Source: Schaalia sp. ORNL0103 (GTDB taxonomy: Bacteria > Actinomycetota > Actinomycetes > Actinomycetales > Actinomycetaceae). Taken from it: 64,000 bases of DNA. Below are positions 61,533-64,000 of this stretch, piece after piece; within the stretch, counting starts at the first letter, position 1; each line of letters starts with the position of its first letter. The stretch spans positions 1 through 64,000 of the forward strand of contig NZ_JAHXSA010000003.1 in assembly GCF_019429565.1 (NCBI RefSeq), in the 5' to 3' direction. Below the pieces are notes generated by a model, which saw only the letters and a program-made list of their open reading frames with translations, had not been told where the DNA came from and did not search any database. The position numbers were made by a program, and so were the translations under genes.

Positions 61533-62075
61533 TTACTTGGCGACCTTGAAGCGGCGGACCAGCGGCTGGTCGGGCTGGTCAGAGCCCTCAATCTTCAGGG
61601 TCCACACGTAGGTCAGATCAGAGCCCGAACCCTCCACGTCCACGGTCCAAGACGAGTAGTACTCACAGTTCTGCTCCACGCACAGGTCATAGGTGTCATT
61701 GCCCAGCCGCCAAAAATCAGTCGCCGACATCATCTGGTAGATCGTCTCATTCTTATTGACGACCGTCTGGCCCTTGGGATCCAGCTTGAACCTCTGCTGA
61801 GAGATCGTCACGGGGGCCTCGGCCACCAGCTGCGCGCCGACCATGTTGTTCAAGGCGACGGCCTTCGCGGCGATCTGCTTCTTCTGATCGCCCGACGCGG
61901 ACTGCATCTGCTGCACCAGCTGCTGCTTCTGCCCCTGAGGAATGTTGGGCAGCTTGCTGATATCGGTGGCCTTAGAGCCACCCCCACCGAAGAGGGAGCA
62001 GCCCGACAGCGCGACGGCAGCGAGCAGCAGGGACGAGGTGGCCGCACATGCGCGACGGGACACGAGAGAGGACAT
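61533..62075 (-). CDS. T7SS-locus lipoprotein
   Basis: A 180-residue lipoprotein with lipobox LSGC (SLLLAAVALSGCSLFGGGG) and a domain of about 120 residues containing two Cys (LCVEQNCEYY) probably disulfide-bonded. No family recognised. ATG 62075 has TAGGAG 6 nt upstream. Placement between eccC and the WXG-like gene suggests a role at the outer face of the secretion machinery. Confidence 0.75.
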   Translation of the reverse strand: MSSLVSRRACAATSSLLLAAVALSGCSLFGGGGSKATDISKLPNIPQGQKQQLVQQMQSASGDQKKQIAAKAVALNNMVGAQLVAEAPVTISQQRFKLDPKGQTVVNKNETIYQMMSATDFWRLGNDTYDLCVEQNCEYYSSWTVDVEGSGSDLTYVWTLKIEGSDQPDQPLVRRFKVAK

Positions 62076-62139
62076 ATTTTCTCCTACTTTCAGACTGGTC
62101 AATCATATGCGACGAACGGGTCGCTGTGTCAACAAACGG

Positions 62140-64000
62140 TCAGATTGATGCGGGTGGGGTGTTCGCCAGCTGGGCAGCGACCACGCCGAGCTCACGGTGG
62201 ACAACCTGCGCGCGGCCCGGAACGGCGCGCTTGGGCTTGACACCGTTGATGATCGCGCCCTCGCTGGGATTGCCCGACAGGAGAATGCCGGTGACCGCCA
62301 GGTCGTTCATCATCTGCAGGACCTTCTCGTAGGCCGCACGCGACGCGCCACCCATACGGCGGGTGATGATCACGTGCAGGCCGATGTCGGCGGCCTGCGG
62401 CAGCAGGTCGATGAGCTCCATGAGCGGGTTGCCCGACGTCGTCGCGACCAGGTCGTAGTCGTCGACCAGGATCCACACCTCGGGGCCCGACCACCAGCTG
62501 CGGTCGCGAATCTGCTCGGGAGTCACGTCCGAACCCGGCAGGCGCGTGCGCAGGAATGCTGCGAGCTCGCGCATCTGCTTCATGGCCTCGGAGTGGTTCG
62601 TCAGGTACCCCAGCTGGTAGTCCTTCGGAATCGCTCCCATGAGCGTGCGGCGCATGTCGATCGACATGATCTTTGCCTCACCCGGCGTGTACAGGCGCGT
62701 GACCTCGGAAATGATCGAGCGCAGGAACGTCGTCTTGCCCGTCTTGCCGTCGCCGAACAGGTACAGGTGCGACTCTGCGCGGGTGTTGAACAGAAGGGGA
62801 CCGAGGCGGGACTCCTCCACGCCCAGGATCATGTCGCCACCGCCACGCGGCAGGACCAGCGGCTCGGGGATCTGCGCGAGGATCTCGGGAACCGTGACGT
62901 TTTCGGGCAGCAGGCGTAGCTTCGGGCCCTCGCCGTGGACCAGCGACTCGCGGATCTTCGCCACCGTGCGGGCAACGCCCTGTGACACGGTCGACGGATC
63001 CGGATCGTCGTCGGCGCGCGGCAGGCCGATCATCATCTCGTGGCCCACCATGTCGATGCCTCGACCCGGGCGTCCCTTCGGAATACGGGCGGCGCCCTCG
63101 CGGTTGACGATCGACTCCTTCGGGTTCGCCGTGTGCAGCTCCAGGCGCGAACCGAAGATGTCCTGCGCCTCCGAACGGATGTCCATCCAACGGGCGGCCG
63201 ACACGATGAGGTGGACGCCCAGCGACAGGCCTCGGCTCATCATCGTCGTCACCGTGCGGTCCAGGCCGTCGAACTCGCTGCGCAGCGCGCCCCAGCCGTC
63301 GATGACCAGGAACACGTCGCCGTAGCCGTCGTCGTAGGTGCCTTCTAGGCGCCCGCGACGGTAGGTGTCCATCGAGTCGATGCCGTGCGCGCGGAAGTAA
63401 CGCTCGCGGTCGTCCATGATCGCCGCGATCTCGGCGATCATACGAGTGCGCACTTCCTCGGTGTCGCGCGTCGCGATGCCCGCCACGTGCGGGGCGCCCG
63501 CAAAGCCGGCGAACGTACCGCCGCCGAAGTCCATGACGTAGAACTGGACTTCCTGCGGCGTGTAGGTCAGCGACAGGGCCTGCACGATCGTACGCAGCGC
63601 CGTCGACTTACCCGTCTGCGGGCCGCCGACCAGCGCGAAGTTACCGCCCGCGCCCGACAGGTCCAGGACGAGGGTCTCGCGACGCTGCTCGAGCGGCAGG
63701 TCGACCGTGCCCAGGGGCACGCGCAGGGGGCCGGACTCACGCCACGCGCGCGACACGAAGCCGAGCTCCGGGTCCGGGCGCAGGTCGGGCATGAGGGTCG
63801 CGAAGGTATCCGGGATCTCCAGCGGCGGCAGCCACACCTGGTGCGCCGGGTAGCCCTTGCCCTTCATCTTCTCCACGGCGATGTCCATCTCGGACATGTC
63901 CGCCCACACCTCGTCGCCGGCCAGAACGACTTCCTGGTTCTGGTCGATCTCTTCCTCCTCGCCCAGGTCCTCGCGCGTGATGACGGGAGCGACCGTGAAC
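62140..64000 (-). CDS. eccC: T7SS ATPase EccC, C-terminal part (5' end outside window)
   Basis: About 620 residues of the FtsK/SpoIIIE-type motor of type VII secretion; the frame stays open to the window edge. Two ATPase domains are visible: GGPQTGKSTAL with VFLVIDGWGAL, and GDGKTGKTTFL with VWILVDDYDLV. Full EccC proteins have an N-terminal membrane part and a first ATPase domain, which would lie beyond 64000. It probably heads the minus-strand operon and energises export of the WXG/PPE-like pair. Confidence 0.93.
   Translation of the reverse strand, partial: FTVAPVITREDLGEEEEIDQNQEVVLAGDEVWADMSEMDIAVEKMKGKGYPAHQVWLPPLEIPDTFATLMPDLRPDPELGFVSRAWRESGPLRVPLGTVDLPLEQRRETLVLDLSGAGGNFALVGGPQTGKSTALRTIVQALSLTYTPQEVQFYVMDFGGGTFAGFAGAPHVAGIATRDTEEVRTRMIAEIAAIMDDRERYFRAHGIDSMDTYRRGRLEGTYDDGYGDVFLVIDGWGALRSEFDGLDRTVTTMMSRGLSLGVHLIVSAARWMDIRSEAQDIFGSRLELHTANPKESIVNREGAARIPKGRPGRGIDMVGHEMMIGLPRADDDPDPSTVSQGVARTVAKIRESLVHGEGPKLRLLPENVTVPEILAQIPEPLVLPRGGGDMILGVEESRLGPLLFNTRAESHLYLFGDGKTGKTTFLRSIISEVTRLYTPGEAKIMSIDMRRTLMGAIPKDYQLGYLTNHSEAMKQMRELAAFLRTRLPGSDVTPEQIRDRSWWSGPEVWILVDDYDLVATTSGNPLMELIDLLPQAADIGLHVIITRRMGGASRAAYEKVLQMMNDLAVTGILLSGNPSEGAIINGVKPKRAVPGRAQVVHRELGVVAAQLANTPPASI

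Overview
The window looks like a chromosomal segment of a high-GC actinobacterium, most likely Actinomycetaceae (Actinomyces/Schaalia type). The grounds are high GC with many GTG and TTG starts, the actinobacterial gene order ppa-dacB-DUF2342-tilS-hpt-ftsH-folE-folP-folBK-DUF3180, a radA-disA pair, and a type VII secretion (T7SS/ESX) locus with mycosin-like subtilases. The taxonomic call is inference from gene content. No tRNA, rRNA, CRISPR array or insertion-sequence transposase was seen.

Layout. 1-1276 holds no convincing gene and is a mosaic of GC-rich and palindromic repeats. 1277-2101 (-) is a CPBP-type membrane endopeptidase. 2425-11235 (+) is an eight-gene iron/flavin operon: an FTR1 permease with a duplicated extracellular domain, a P19/FetP-like lipoprotein, a DUF2318 membrane protein, two FtsX-like permeases and an ATPase, an FMN-binding lipoprotein and an ApbE flavin transferase. 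It resembles the Campylobacter p19 operon, with a flavoprotein plus its flavinylating enzyme where that operon has thioredoxin-like proteins. 11236-13398 is a lower-GC patch with a DUF559/AbiEi-like gene between two 80-bp direct repeats.

13399-25832 carries a D-lactate/glycolate-type dehydrogenase, an uncharacterised acidic protein, an alpha/beta hydrolase, the methionine genes metY-metX behind a possible leader-peptide attenuator, an NlpC/P60 hydrolase and a small membrane protein. 25833-26985 has no gene but several long hairpins whose imperfections are mostly G-U pairs on the + strand. 26986-38612 is the housekeeping block (pyrophosphatase, PBP4, tRNA-lysidine synthase, Hpt, FtsH, folate genes). 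38634-41126 (-) is radA-disA.

41469-64000 is a cell-surface and secretion region. On the + strand lie a 2013-residue Ig/fibronectin protein, DUF58, a transglutaminase-fold protein whose catalytic Cys position is Asp, a receptor-like Ser/Thr kinase and two subtilases. Facing it on the - strand are a T7SS EccC ATPase (cut by the window edge), a lipoprotein, a WXG100-like protein, a Gly-rich PPE-like protein and three more subtilases. Five mycosin-like paralogues at one locus, one lacking the catalytic Asp and two nearly identical outside small variable patches, are the most unusual coding feature. The repeat families and candidate structured RNA are the most unusual non-coding features.
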